A stretch of 64,000 nucleotides of DNA from an uncultured Christensenellaceae bacterium (GCA_910589015.1 CAJUSA010000001.1:186001-250000), one strand, 5' to 3'. Numbered from the stretch's first letter, positions 8,659 through 17,921 are shown. A program made the numbers and translations. Notes: a model not told the origin generated them from the letters alone.

Positions 8659-11247
8659 ATGAAAAAGAAAAATGCAGCGGCAGGGATCCTCGCGGGCGTA
8701 CTTGCCTGTTCTCTCGTAGGGGGGGGGTGTACATTACTGGGGGCAAATGCCGACGTAGTCGGCAGTAACGCCGCAGAATGGGGTTCGATGTCCGGCTCGG
8801 CGGTTTACAGCGAAGACGGATTTGTCGAACTTTCGGGCAGCGGCTGGCTTTGCCGCAACTGGTATAACGATAAAGTGAAGTTAGACGGTTTGACGATTCA
8901 GATGAATGTTTCGAATTTCCCCGGCAATTCGTTCGGCGGATTTTATCTGGCGAACGACCAGAACGCTTATTTCGGCGAAGGCTCGCCGATCACGTTTTCC
9001 CACTGGCAGAATATGAACGGCTGGGGCACGAACCGTTTTTCGGTCGCAGCCAACCACGACGCAAACGGCACGCAGCTCATCTATACCGACGAAGCTTGTA
9101 CGCAAGCGGGTTTCGGTTATAACGGTCAAACATTCGTTATGATCATGAATATTGCCGAAGTAACGCATTACACGATTTCGTTTGAAAGCCACAGCGACAC
9201 GGCTTATAAAGTGAGAATTGCGCTTTCCGACGCGGATGTGTTGCATACAAGCCATCCGAACTACGGTTCGGCGGACGGCAGTTACTGGTGTGACGGCTAT
9301 ATCAAAAAGGAAACGGTTGCATCGGTTCTCGATGCAGACGGTTATACGAAACTCTGTTTTTCCGTTCCGAACGATGCGGGCAAATTGAACGTGAAACTTT
9401 CCGACGACAATATCCGCGCTTATCATACCGAGCAGGTCGCCCCCGCGCAGGAAAAGGTGGAAGGTTACCGTCAGGCGGAAATTACCGACGAAACCACATA
9501 TAACGCGGCAATGGAATTGCGCGAAACGGCGCTTACGGCGGTAAACGGCTTAAAAGCACGCGAAAAAGCCGAACTGACGGAAGAGATCGAAACGATCGAC
9601 GCCGCCTATAAGACCAACGAAACGGTGCAGACCGTCGTCAAAGGTTTGGTGCAGGCGAAAATCGACGAGGCAAGCGCCGCGTTCAACGCGATCTTCACCG
9701 ACGAGAGCACGCTGAGCGCCGAAAGCATTGCCGCGGCGAATGCCAAAGTGCAAACCGCCGAAGCCGACTTCGACGGTAAGCGCGCCATGTTTTCCGCACA
9801 GACCGACGCCGCGCTTGCAGAGGGGATCGCACAGATCAAGTACGCTTCGCAAAAGATCGCGGTGCTCGAATGGATCGTCAACTACGAAACCTCGATCGAG
9901 GCGCTCGACGTTACTTCCGCCAACATCGGCGAAGAGATCGCCGCGGTCAAAGCGGTGAAAAACGCGTTCACGGGCGGCACGATCGAAACCATTCTCAACG
10001 CGCTCGAAGAAGAGGACAAAACGGCGTATACCGCGCGTATCGCGGCGGCGGACGGCGTGCTGGCAACGAAAGAGGATTCGGCGGCGGTCGCGGTGAAAAC
10101 GACCTACCTCGTCGCGTTTGAAGAAACGCTCGACAACCTGAATGCTTATTCCAAGATCAGGGCGGCGTTTGCGGCGAAGAAAACGCTGGAAGAGAACATT
10201 ACGCTCACGCAAGAGGACGGCGAGCTTTATACCCGTTACACTACGGGCGTGGAAACGCTCTACACGGCGCTCGAAAGCTATGTTTCGAACGCGATCGCCT
10301 CGGTTTCCGAAGCGCTCGACGGTCAATTCGAAACGCTTTCTGCCTTTGCGGCGGTGCGTTCGGATTATCAATCCATTTCGCTCGATCTGCTCGGCGAGGA
10401 CCGCGAACAAACGGCAACCGTTACCGCCGCATATACGGCGCTTACCGAAAAACTGCAAGCCAACTTCTGGTACAATCTCGGGCAAACTGGTCTTTCCGAA
10501 GTCGTGCAGAACGACAAAGGGGTGTACTTTGAAATGAACCCGCAGTTCCCCAACCGCATCAACTACAATAAACCGCTCGACTTGGCGAAGGGCACGGAGA
10601 TCGTGGTCGAGTTCACCAACATTGCCTATTATAACGGCGACAAGACCGAGGACGGCACCTCGAAGGGCGCGAACAATCTTTCGATCAATTTCCTTAATCA
10701 ACCCAATTCCTATAAATCGATGGCAGACGGCATCAATATCATCATCTGGCTGTTCGAAACGGAAAGCTCGGTGGATATCGTCAACGGAAAAGATCAGTCG
10801 GTTGCGCGCGGCGTCATCGCCACCCCGCTCAACGGCGGCAAGCTGACCATTAGCTTAAAGCACGGTATTTATGAAGATTTCGTTTCGGAAGAGCGTTACG
10901 CGGCGTATATCCTCACCATCAACGGTGTGGAAATTATCCTGAGCGATGCGCTTGCCGAGGCAAACGGCATTGCTCTGATCGACGAGGCGTATTTCTCATT
11001 CGGCTCGTTTGCGGATTACAAAGTCGATCCCAACTGCTTTACGCTCGTCAGCGTCGACGGCGAATCGCTCGCAAAGAAAGCCGATACGCCCGTCGTTCCC
11101 GAACCGCCCCAGCCCGAACCGCCCGCCAAGAAGAGAGGGTGCAACTCGCAGATCGGCGCATACGGCGCGCTGGCGGCTTGTTTCGCGCTCGCCGCGGCAG
11201 GCGTTGCGGTAACGCTCGGCGTGAAATCGCGCAAGAGCAGAAAGTAA
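8659..11247 (+). CDS. Large secreted surface protein with helical rod and Cys-containing C-terminal anchor
   Basis: An 862-residue exported protein. The leader has a possible lipobox (LVGGGC) but could also be cut after GANA. Residues 35-255 and about 610-815 look like beta-sandwich, lectin-like domains. Residues 260-600 are Ala/Glu-rich and helical, probably a stalk of three-helix repeats. The end is a Pro/Glu linker, KKRGCNSQIGAYGA, one hydrophobic helix and a basic tail, which resembles CTERM sorting signals with an invariant Cys, not LPXTG. It sits between the paralog lipoproteins and GH65, so it may hold glycan at the cell surface. Not a recognised family. Confidence 0.75.
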   Translation: MKKKNAAAGILAGVLACSLVGGGCTLLGANADVVGSNAAEWGSMSGSAVYSEDGFVELSGSGWLCRNWYNDKVKLDGLTIQMNVSNFPGNSFGGFYLANDQNAYFGEGSPITFSHWQNMNGWGTNRFSVAANHDANGTQLIYTDEACTQAGFGYNGQTFVMIMNIAEVTHYTISFESHSDTAYKVRIALSDADVLHTSHPNYGSADGSYWCDGYIKKETVASVLDADGYTKLCFSVPNDAGKLNVKLSDDNIRAYHTEQVAPAQEKVEGYRQAEITDETTYNAAMELRETALTAVNGLKAREKAELTEEIETIDAAYKTNETVQTVVKGLVQAKIDEASAAFNAIFTDESTLSAESIAAANAKVQTAEADFDGKRAMFSAQTDAALAEGIAQIKYASQKIAVLEWIVNYETSIEALDVTSANIGEEIAAVKAVKNAFTGGTIETILNALEEEDKTAYTARIAAADGVLATKEDSAAVAVKTTYLVAFEETLDNLNAYSKIRAAFAAKKTLEENITLTQEDGELYTRYTTGVETLYTALESYVSNAIASVSEALDGQFETLSAFAAVRSDYQSISLDLLGEDREQTATVTAAYTALTEKLQANFWYNLGQTGLSEVVQNDKGVYFEMNPQFPNRINYNKPLDLAKGTEIVVEFTNIAYYNGDKTEDGTSKGANNLSINFLNQPNSYKSMADGINIIIWLFETESSVDIVNGKDQSVARGVIATPLNGGKLTISLKHGIYEDFVSEERYAAYILTINGVEIILSDALAEANGIALIDEAYFSFGSFADYKVDPNCFTLVSVDGESLAKKADTPVVPEPPQPEPPAKKRGCNSQIGAYGALAACFALAAAGVAVTLGVKSRKSRK

Positions 11248-11270
11248 GCTCTGTTTTCCCCCGAACAACG

Positions 11271-11292
11271 CGCCCCCTTTTTTAAGGGGGCG
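11271..11292 (+). promoter_or_regulatory. Strong hairpin between the surface-protein and GH65 genes
   Basis: CGCCCCCTT and AAGGGGGCG form a 9-bp stem around TTTT. There is no U-run after it, so it is more likely a processing or stability element than a full terminator. Confidence 0.45.
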
Positions 11293-11317
11293 TAGGGGGA
11301 TATTTCGAGGAAAGAAT

Positions 11318-13573
11318 ATGACCATCGACAAAAACGGAAACGTTTGCGAAAACGAATACGACGCGGGCGGAGAACCGCTTGCGGCGGCGCTCTTTACCAC
11401 GGGCAACGGCTACATGGGTGTGCGCGGCAGTTTTGAGGAATTCGGCTCGCTGCGCGTGCAAGGCGCGTTCGTGCGCGGATTTATCGACGAAATTTACGAA
11501 ATCTGTGAACCCTTTGCCGGCAACGAGTACATGAAAAAATACTATCTCGACGAAGAAAAACTCAAATCGTTCGAGAAACAGGAAAGTTGCGTGAACATGC
11601 ACGATTTTCTTTTCGTGCGCGTGCAGATCGGCGGCGAGACCTTTTACCCGTGGGAAGGAAAACTGCTCTCTTACGAGCGGTATCTCGATCCCGCGCGCGC
11701 CGTGCTCGTGCGCCGCGTGCTTTGGCAGGACGGCGCGGGCAGAAAGACGGAACTTCTGTTCGAGCGGTTCGCCTCGTTCGCGTGCCGCCACCTCTATTGC
11801 CAGAGAGTGACGGTGACGCCCGTCAACCACGCCGAAAGCGTGCGCATTCTCTCGGGCGTGGACGCGTTGCGCAAAACGGGCGGGCAGGTGATCACCGCCG
11901 TCGATTTTACGAAGATCGACGGCGATACCCTCGAACATGCCTACCATGCCGTCAATAAATATAACTTTGCGGCGCAATACCGCATCAAACACGTTTTCCC
12001 CAAAGGGCGGCTTACTCCGTTTGAAGAAAACGGCGTGACGGGGATCGCGTGCGCGTGCGAAGGGGCGCAGCGTTACGTTCTCGAAAAGTTTACCTATCTT
12101 GTCACCTCGCGCGATACTTCCGATCCGCTCGGGCAATTTCTCGCGCAAACCGAGGGCGCGCGCAGTGGTTCGTACGAGCGGGAATTTGCCGCGCATGCGG
12201 CGGAATATGCGCGTTATTTCGAGCCGATGGACGTCAAGATCGAGGGCGATCGCGAGGCGGACGCCTATCTGCGGTTTGCAAGCTATCACACGGCGATTTC
12301 GGCGTGCCGCGAGGACGGCGTGCACGGCGTTGCCGCAAAGGGGCTTACGGGCGAGCGGTATAACCAGTTCGTCTGGTGGGATTGCGAGATTCACCAGCTT
12401 CCGTTTTTTCTGGCGACCGCGCCCGAAACCGCGAAAAAGCTGCTCGAATACCGTTACAACCTGCTCGAAGCCTCGCGTCAAAACGCGAAGAAAGAGGGCT
12501 TTCGCGGCGCGAAATACGCCTTCTGTTCCTCGGTTGCGGGCGACGAACGCGTATGGCAGTACGCCCGTCACCCCTTCATGCAGGTGCATATCAATTCGGA
12601 TATCCCCTTCGGGATCCTGCATTATTACGACTGGACGGGCGATCAGGCGTTTATGCGCGCCTGCGGGATCGAAATCATCGAAGAATGTTTGCGGTTCTGG
12701 TGCGACAGGGTGAAAAAAACGCGCCGCGGCTACGAGATCTTGCAGGTCACGGGCACCGACGAGCATCACCCTTACGTCGATAACGACGCCTATACGAATT
12801 ACTGCGTACAGTATATTTTCCGCCGCTATCTTGCGCTGATTGACGTGTTCGGCGCATCGCTTGCGCCCGAAGAGCGCGCGCTTTTCGAAGAGATCGCGCA
12901 AAAGCTCTATCTGCCTGCCGAAAAGAACGGACTGATTCCGCAGTTCGACGGTTATTTTTCGCTGTCGCGTTCGCTCGAAGAGTCGGGCGGCAGTTCGCTC
13001 AAACAGTTCCAGATGAAAAAGAACGGGCTTTACCACAAAAGCCAGATCATCAAACAGCCCGACGTCGCGCTCTTGTATACGCTTGCCGACGTGGGGCTCG
13101 AAAAAGAGCATTATGCGCAGAACTGGGACTATTACGAGCATATGTGCGAAACGAGCAGTTCGCTCACCTTCCCCGTGCATGCGATCGCCTCGGCAGATAA
13201 CGGCAGGGCGTATTCCTTCTACACCTATTTCATGCAGGCGTTGAAAATCGACGTCGACGATCTGCACGGCGTGGGCTGGCAGGGCGTGCACAGCGGTTGC
13301 CTTGCGGGCGGATATTTAAGCATTCTGCGCGGCGTGTTCGGCGTGCGCGCCGACGAACGGGGGCTGCATATCGCCCCGAACGCCATGCCGCTGTGGAAGA
13401 GCGTGCGCATGCAGCTTGTATACCGCGGGCGGAAAATCGGATTATATACCAAAGGCGGCACGCTTTGCGTAACGCTTTTGAGCGGCGAGCCGTGCAGGAT
13501 CACGGTCGATTGTGAAAGGGTTTTGCTCGAAAATGAAATCGTCGTACAAACGAAAGGAGGCACCCATGTTTAA
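11318..13573 (+). CDS. GH65 family disaccharide phosphorylase
   Basis: A 751-residue cytoplasmic enzyme of family GH65, which splits alpha-glucosidic disaccharides with phosphate by inversion and releases beta-glucose 1-phosphate. Family marks are GNGYMGVRGSFEE near the start, VWWDCEIHQLPF near residue 350, GTDEHHPYVDNDAYTNY with the probable general acid Glu482, and KQPDVALLYTLAD near 580. No leader is seen. The downstream beta-phosphoglucomutase gene fits the product. The linkage (maltose, kojibiose, nigerose, trehalose) cannot be decided by eye. Confidence 0.9.
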   Translation: MTIDKNGNVCENEYDAGGEPLAAALFTTGNGYMGVRGSFEEFGSLRVQGAFVRGFIDEIYEICEPFAGNEYMKKYYLDEEKLKSFEKQESCVNMHDFLFVRVQIGGETFYPWEGKLLSYERYLDPARAVLVRRVLWQDGAGRKTELLFERFASFACRHLYCQRVTVTPVNHAESVRILSGVDALRKTGGQVITAVDFTKIDGDTLEHAYHAVNKYNFAAQYRIKHVFPKGRLTPFEENGVTGIACACEGAQRYVLEKFTYLVTSRDTSDPLGQFLAQTEGARSGSYEREFAAHAAEYARYFEPMDVKIEGDREADAYLRFASYHTAISACREDGVHGVAAKGLTGERYNQFVWWDCEIHQLPFFLATAPETAKKLLEYRYNLLEASRQNAKKEGFRGAKYAFCSSVAGDERVWQYARHPFMQVHINSDIPFGILHYYDWTGDQAFMRACGIEIIEECLRFWCDRVKKTRRGYEILQVTGTDEHHPYVDNDAYTNYCVQYIFRRYLALIDVFGASLAPEERALFEEIAQKLYLPAEKNGLIPQFDGYFSLSRSLEESGGSSLKQFQMKKNGLYHKSQIIKQPDVALLYTLADVGLEKEHYAQNWDYYEHMCETSSSLTFPVHAIASADNGRAYSFYTYFMQALKIDVDDLHGVGWQGVHSGCLAGGYLSILRGVFGVRADERGLHIAPNAMPLWKSVRMQLVYRGRKIGLYTKGGTLCVTLLSGEPCRITVDCERVLLENEIVVQTKGGTHV

Positions 13574-14852
13574 GAAAAGACTGTTTGCGGGATTTGCCTG
13601 CGCCGCGGCGGCGCTCGTCGCGCTGGCGGGTTGCGGCGGAAACAAGTCACCGGAGGATACCATGACCGAAAATCTCATCAAAAATTTCTGGCAGAGCGAC
13701 ACCATGTACGATGAAACGGTGATCCTCGTCGCGCCCATGGACGAGGCGGGCAACATCACCGCTCTGCCGCAGGGCAGGCTGCTCTTCGCCGCCGACGAGA
13801 TCGTGAGCGTAAAGCAGTATTTTCACGCCGACCATGCGGGGGAAAAGAGTTTTACGGAAGGCGCCGACTATACCTATGCGGACGGCGTGATCACCGCTGT
13901 GGGCACGATTGAAGAGGATCTCGACGGAAAGAAAACTTCGGTTGCGACGACCATGCCTTATATCACCGAGCGGCAGTATCTGGGCAAGGATCTTTTTCCC
14001 GGTTGCGCCACGACGGCGACGGGCATTCCCTCTTCCGACGGCGCGTGGGAAATTCCCTATACCGAAGGGTATCAAATCGTGCAGTTACAGCTTTCCGTGA
14101 CCTATAAACACAGCGGCGCGTGGCAGAACAACACGCCCGTCTATCAGGGCGAAAGTCTGCCGCATGCGCTTGCGAAGTTACAGAAGAAACAGGATACCGA
14201 GATTCTGATTTTCGGCGACAGTATTTCCACGGGCTCGAATTCGAGCAGCGTGCTCAAAATTCACCCCAACCTTCCCGCGTGGTACGACCTCATGAAAACG
14301 GGGCTGGAAAAGGCGTACGGCGCCAAGGTTCATCTCACGAATAAGTCGATGGGCGGCTGGACGACCCGCGAAGCGGTAAGCGAGAACCCCAACAGCGGTT
14401 GGGTGGGCGGTCAGCTTGTGTCGCAGGTCGGTCTGCCCGCGCTCTTCAAGGGGGAACTGAGCGCTTATTCGCCCGATCTTGCTATCATCGGGTTCGGCAT
14501 GAACGACGCCACGCTCGACGTGGGGCTGAATAATTATGCTGCGAATATCCGCAAACTCATCGATGCGATCCGCGCGCGCAACGCCGGTTGCGACATTATT
14601 CTGCTCGGCACCATGCTTGCCAATTCGCAAGCGAAAAATCAATACAAAAATCAAACCGAATATTCCGCGCTCAATCTCAAAATTGCGGCGCTCTACGAAA
14701 ACGTTGTCTGCGTCGACGTGGGCGCAATGCACCAGAATCTTCTCGACAACGGCAAAAAATATATGGACATGACGGGCAATAACGTCAATCACCCCAATGA
14801 TTTTATGGCGCGTATTTATTGCATGAATCTGCTTGCGACGATGGTGAAATAA
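13566..14852 (+). CDS. SGNH/GDSL hydrolase lipoprotein
   Basis: A 428-residue lipoprotein. The start at 13566 is chosen because AAAGGAGG precedes it and a lipoprotein leader follows (VALAGC, near residue 20); it overlaps the GH65 stop by 8 bases. The N-terminal 190 residues look like a beta-sandwich. The C-terminal part is an SGNH hydrolase: IFGDSISTG with nucleophile Ser219, a conserved Gly and GFGMND, and NHPNDF with His409. Such enzymes remove acetyl or other esters from polysaccharides, which fits deacetylation of the glycan outside the cell. Confidence 0.87.
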   Translation: MFKKRLFAGFACAAAALVALAGCGGNKSPEDTMTENLIKNFWQSDTMYDETVILVAPMDEAGNITALPQGRLLFAADEIVSVKQYFHADHAGEKSFTEGADYTYADGVITAVGTIEEDLDGKKTSVATTMPYITERQYLGKDLFPGCATTATGIPSSDGAWEIPYTEGYQIVQLQLSVTYKHSGAWQNNTPVYQGESLPHALAKLQKKQDTEILIFGDSISTGSNSSSVLKIHPNLPAWYDLMKTGLEKAYGAKVHLTNKSMGGWTTREAVSENPNSGWVGGQLVSQVGLPALFKGELSAYSPDLAIIGFGMNDATLDVGLNNYAANIRKLIDAIRARNAGCDIILLGTMLANSQAKNQYKNQTEYSALNLKIAALYENVVCVDVGAMHQNLLDNGKKYMDMTGNNVNHPNDFMARIYCMNLLATMVK

Positions 14853-14853
14853 C

Positions 14854-15951
14854 ATGAAAAAATTATTATCGCTCTTTTGCTGTGTTCCGTTTTTGCTGTC
14901 GCTGACGGCATGCGCGCTTCTTCCGCCCGCGGTCGACGGCGGCGACGGGGACGAACCTTCTACGCCCGTCGCGCCCGAACAGCCTGAAAATCCCGAAAAA
15001 CCCGAACCGCCCGAGCCCCCCGTCGTCAAAGAAAACAACTATCTGCGCGACGTGCTCTTCGAAAACGGTTTCCGGTTGAGCAAGCTCGACGAAGGGGCGG
15101 CGGAATATCACGATACGGCGCTTGCAACGCTCAATAAGGGCGCAACGCCCGTTTGGTCGGCGGCGCAGTGGTCGAGTAAGTACGATCTGCTCGGCGGAAC
15201 GCATTCGGGCGGATTCGGGGAATACACCTTCGAATACGACGACACCAATCCTTCGGCAAAGGCGCTTTCCGTCAACGTGAAAACGGGCGATATTTCGCTC
15301 ACGCTCAACGCCGAAGCGGAATACGAAACCGACCGCAAAGAGGGCGAGCCGTGGCCTTGCATTCTCATCGAACAGAGCTGGTTCGGCGGCGATCTCATCC
15401 GCGTTGCCGATTTAAGCGAGCTGACCATGCGCATGGATTACACCGTGACAAAACTCGAAGATAAAATGCACGGCGCGCCGCACGCGGGCTTGCACTGCGC
15501 GCAGTTTGTGTGGTACGTTACGTTGCAAAACCGCAATCTCGACAGCCCCGATTACGGCAAATATATCTGGTTCGGTCTGTGCTTATACGACAACCGTCTT
15601 GCGGGCACGGTGAGCGCGGTCTACGCCGCCGAAGACGGGGGCAAGGAAGAGAACACGGGCGCTTTTATCTATCAGCCTTCTTCTTCGGACTGGTCGCCGA
15701 CGGGGCGCGTCGCGAACGTTAAAGAAAAAATGCAGATCCGTTTCGATTTGCGCAAAGCGGCGAAAGAGGCTTACGATCTGGCGATCGCACGCAACTATCT
15801 GGGCGGAACGAAGTTCGAAGATCTGTATATCGGTTCGACGAATTTCGGTTTCGAAGTGACGGGAACGTATAACGTGTCTGCCGATATCTCGAATTTGGGA
15901 ATCATCTGGCAACAAAACAAAACGTTGCTGCTCGAGCAGAACGCGGGGTAA
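14854..15951 (+). CDS. Uncharacterised lipoprotein of the four-paralog family (copy 4)
   Basis: A 365-residue lipoprotein (lipobox LTAC near residue 20) with a Pro/Glu-rich linker at residues 35-55 that lifts the domain from the membrane. Family motifs are all present: WSAAQWSSKYDL, WPCILIEQ, QFVWYVTL, WFGLCLYDNR, DGGKEENTGAFIY and NFGFEVTGTYNVSADI. It begins one base after the SGNH gene, so the two are co-translated. Being placed apart from the other three copies, between SGNH and pgmB, suggests repeated recruitment into the same pathway. Confidence 0.74.
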   Translation: MKKLLSLFCCVPFLLSLTACALLPPAVDGGDGDEPSTPVAPEQPENPEKPEPPEPPVVKENNYLRDVLFENGFRLSKLDEGAAEYHDTALATLNKGATPVWSAAQWSSKYDLLGGTHSGGFGEYTFEYDDTNPSAKALSVNVKTGDISLTLNAEAEYETDRKEGEPWPCILIEQSWFGGDLIRVADLSELTMRMDYTVTKLEDKMHGAPHAGLHCAQFVWYVTLQNRNLDSPDYGKYIWFGLCLYDNRLAGTVSAVYAAEDGGKEENTGAFIYQPSSSDWSPTGRVANVKEKMQIRFDLRKAAKEAYDLAIARNYLGGTKFEDLYIGSTNFGFEVTGTYNVSADISNLGIIWQQNKTLLLEQNAG

Positions 15952-15955
15952 TATC

Positions 15956-16585
15956 ATGAAAAAAGCGTTTATATTCGATCTCGACGGCGTGCTTGTTTCG
16001 ACCGACCGTTACCATTATGCGGCGTGGAAGAGCATTGCCGACGAAGAGGGGATCTATTTCGATGAAACCATCAACAACCGTTTGCGCGGCGTGGGCAGAA
16101 GAGAGAGTCTGAAAATCATTCTCGAACGCGCCCCGCGCACTTACGGCGAGGAAGAAGAGCGCGCGCTTGCCGAAAAGAAGAACGAGCGTTACCGTGCCTC
16201 GCTTGAAAATCTGACGCCCGCCGACCGTCTGGCAGGCGTGAGTGAAACGCTCGAAGCGCTGCGCCGTACGGGCGCGTTGCTCGCGGTGGGCAGTTCGAGC
16301 AAAAACGCGCGCTATATTCTCGGGAAAATCGGCTACGGCGATTATTTCGACGCTGTGGCCGACGGAAACGACATCGTAAACGGAAAGCCCGATCCCGAGG
16401 TGTTTTTGAAGGCGGCGGCGCTCTTGCATCTCTCGCCTTGCGATTGCTATGTGGTCGAGGATGCGAAAACGGGCATCGACGCCGCCGTACGCGGCGGATT
16501 CTGCGCCGTCGGCATTCACGACGCCGCAGGTTACGACCGCGCCGATCATGCTATCAAAGCCTTTTCCGATTTACTCGGATTATAA
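15956..16585 (+). CDS. pgmB: Beta-phosphoglucomutase, HAD superfamily
   Basis: A 209-residue HAD hydrolase-fold mutase. FDLDGVLVSTDRYHY gives the nucleophile Asp and general acid/base Asp of the DxD motif, here in the beta-PGM form. The cap motif LRGVGRRESLKIIL is diagnostic of beta-phosphoglucomutase, followed by GSSSKNA (motif II), GKPDPEVF (motif III Lys) and VVEDAKTGIDAA (motif IV). It turns beta-glucose 1-phosphate from the GH65 enzyme into glucose 6-phosphate. Last gene of the locus, ended by a strong terminator. Confidence 0.92.
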   Translation: MKKAFIFDLDGVLVSTDRYHYAAWKSIADEEGIYFDETINNRLRGVGRRESLKIILERAPRTYGEEEERALAEKKNERYRASLENLTPADRLAGVSETLEALRRTGALLAVGSSSKNARYILGKIGYGDYFDAVADGNDIVNGKPDPEVFLKAAALLHLSPCDCYVVEDAKTGIDAAVRGGFCAVGIHDAAGYDRADHAIKAFSDLLGL

Positions 16586-16601
16586 CCCGTAAAGAAAGAA
16601 A

Positions 16602-16625
16602 TCCCCCGCTTCGGCGGGGGTTTTA
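16602..16625 (+). terminator. Terminator of the glycan locus
   Basis: CCCCCGC, loop TTCG, GCGGGGG, then TTTTATTT: a GC-rich stem with a UUCG-type loop and U-run, 17 bases after pgmB. Confidence 0.9.
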
Positions 16626-16638
16626 TTTGTCAAAAACA

Positions 16639-16667
16639 TTGTGCAATCGCAAATTTTCGTGTATAAT
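16639..16667 (+). promoter_or_regulatory. Promoter of the cation-efflux gene
   Basis: TTGTGC (16639-16644), 17-base spacer, TATAAT (16662-16667). The start codon lies only 7 bases after the -10 box, so the transcript probably begins at or near the ATG. Confidence 0.75.
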
Positions 16668-16673
16668 GATAGT

Positions 16674-17771
16674 ATGGAACAAAGCAAAAAGGGGATCGCC
16701 GTCAGTCTTGTCGGGATCCTTCTCAATTTATTGTTGGCGGGCGGGAAGATCGCGGTCGGGATCGTGTTTTCGCTGGTTTCGGTCGTGGCGGACGGCGTAA
16801 ACAATCTGAGCGACTGCGGCAGCGGGATCGTCCTTCTCGTATCCATGCGTATTTCGCAAAAGCCTGCCGATCGGGAACACCCCTACGGGCACCAGCGCGC
16901 GGAATACGTTGCGTCCATGCTCATCGGGTGTCTGATTTTAGTGTTCGCCGTCGAGCTGGCGCGCGAATCGATCGAAAAATGCGTGGCGGGTACGCTCTCG
17001 CAGGGCGGGCTGTGGCTCTATGCCGTGCTCGGCGTTTCCATTGCGGTGAAGGCGGGCATGGCGCTCATGTACGGCATGCAGGCGCGGGCGCAGCGTTCGC
17101 AATCGCTGAAAGCGGCGGCTGCCGACAGTTTATGCGACTGCATCGCGACGTTCGCCGTCATTCTCGGCGTCGTTATTTCGCAGTTTGCCGCACTTCCCGC
17201 CGACGGCTATGCGGGGTTGCTCGTCGCGGTGTTTATCGGGTGGGAAAGCATTTCGGTGTTGCGCGACGCGGGCTCGTCGCTGCTCGGCAAGGCGCCCGAC
17301 GCGGCATTGAGCGACCGCGTGCGCGAAGTCATCTTATCGGGCGAGGGCGTGCTCGGGGTGCACGATCTGCGCATTTACCGTTACGGGCCCGAAAAATTCT
17401 TTGCGACCGCGCATATCGAAACCGACGCGTCGCTGCCCGCCGTGCTCACGCACGGGCATATCGACGACGTGGAACGCGCCGTCGAGCGGGAAACGGGCGT
17501 AATTTTAACGGGGCATTGCGATCCCGTAACCTACGGCGACGAGGAATCGCTTGAACTCGAATCGCGTATTCGCGCCGCCGTGACGGGAATGTACGACAAT
17601 ATGGATCTGCACGATTTCCGTCTGGTGCGCGGCGCGCGCCTCAAAGCGGTGTTCGAGGTGGGCGTTCCTTACGACTGTAAGGAAAAAGACGAAAAAATCC
17701 GCGCCGACGTGCTCGCCGCGGTAAAAATCATCACCGATATCGAAACGGTTGTTACGGTGGAACGGGAATAA
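16674..17771 (+). CDS. Cation diffusion facilitator (CDF) efflux transporter
   Basis: A 365-residue membrane exporter for divalent metals (Zn, Mn, Fe or Co) in exchange for protons. Helix II has VVADGVNNLSDCGS and helix V ADSLCDCIATF, the family's metal-site motifs, with HPYGHQRAEYVA between helices II and III. Residues from about 205 on form the cytoplasmic dimerisation domain, extended by a second ferredoxin-like part. The ATG at 16674 is the first sensible start and has no ribosome site; the promoter position implies a leaderless message. Metal specificity is unknown. Confidence 0.88.
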   Translation: MEQSKKGIAVSLVGILLNLLLAGGKIAVGIVFSLVSVVADGVNNLSDCGSGIVLLVSMRISQKPADREHPYGHQRAEYVASMLIGCLILVFAVELARESIEKCVAGTLSQGGLWLYAVLGVSIAVKAGMALMYGMQARAQRSQSLKAAAADSLCDCIATFAVILGVVISQFAALPADGYAGLLVAVFIGWESISVLRDAGSSLLGKAPDAALSDRVREVILSGEGVLGVHDLRIYRYGPEKFFATAHIETDASLPAVLTHGHIDDVERAVERETGVILTGHCDPVTYGDEESLELESRIRAAVTGMYDNMDLHDFRLVRGARLKAVFEVGVPYDCKEKDEKIRADVLAAVKIITDIETVVTVERE

Positions 17772-17796
17772 GTAAAATTATTCCCGTATTTTTTTG
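17763..17796 (+). terminator. Terminator overlapping the CDF stop codon
   Basis: CGGGAATAA (17763-17771, including the stop TAA) pairs with TTATTCCCG (17778-17786), followed by TATTTTTTT. Confidence 0.85.
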
Positions 17797-17816
17797 CTTA
17801 ATCTGCGCTGAAAATA

Positions 17817-17845
17817 TTGTGTTTTTGCAAAAAAAATGGTACAAT
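17817..17845 (+). promoter_or_regulatory. Promoter of the plsX-rnc-smc-ftsY operon
   Basis: TTGTGT (17817-17822), 17 bases, TACAAT (17840-17845). The leader of about 70 bases holds a GC-rich segment (17875-17915) able to fold. Confidence 0.7.
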
Positions 17846-17921
17846 AAAAAACAATGGAAAATTATAAGCTGTCCGTCCCCGCTTGCAAGGGGGCGAACGG
17901 TTTGCGGGGAGAACATAAAAA

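Noticed and set aside
11271..11292. Full terminator before GH65
   Set aside because: The stem is strong but the Ts are in the loop and no U-run follows, so I list it only as a hairpin.
11282..13291. Long open frame antisense to the GH65 gene
   Set aside because: GC-rich third positions of GH65 keep the opposite frame open; the product has no recognisable motif.
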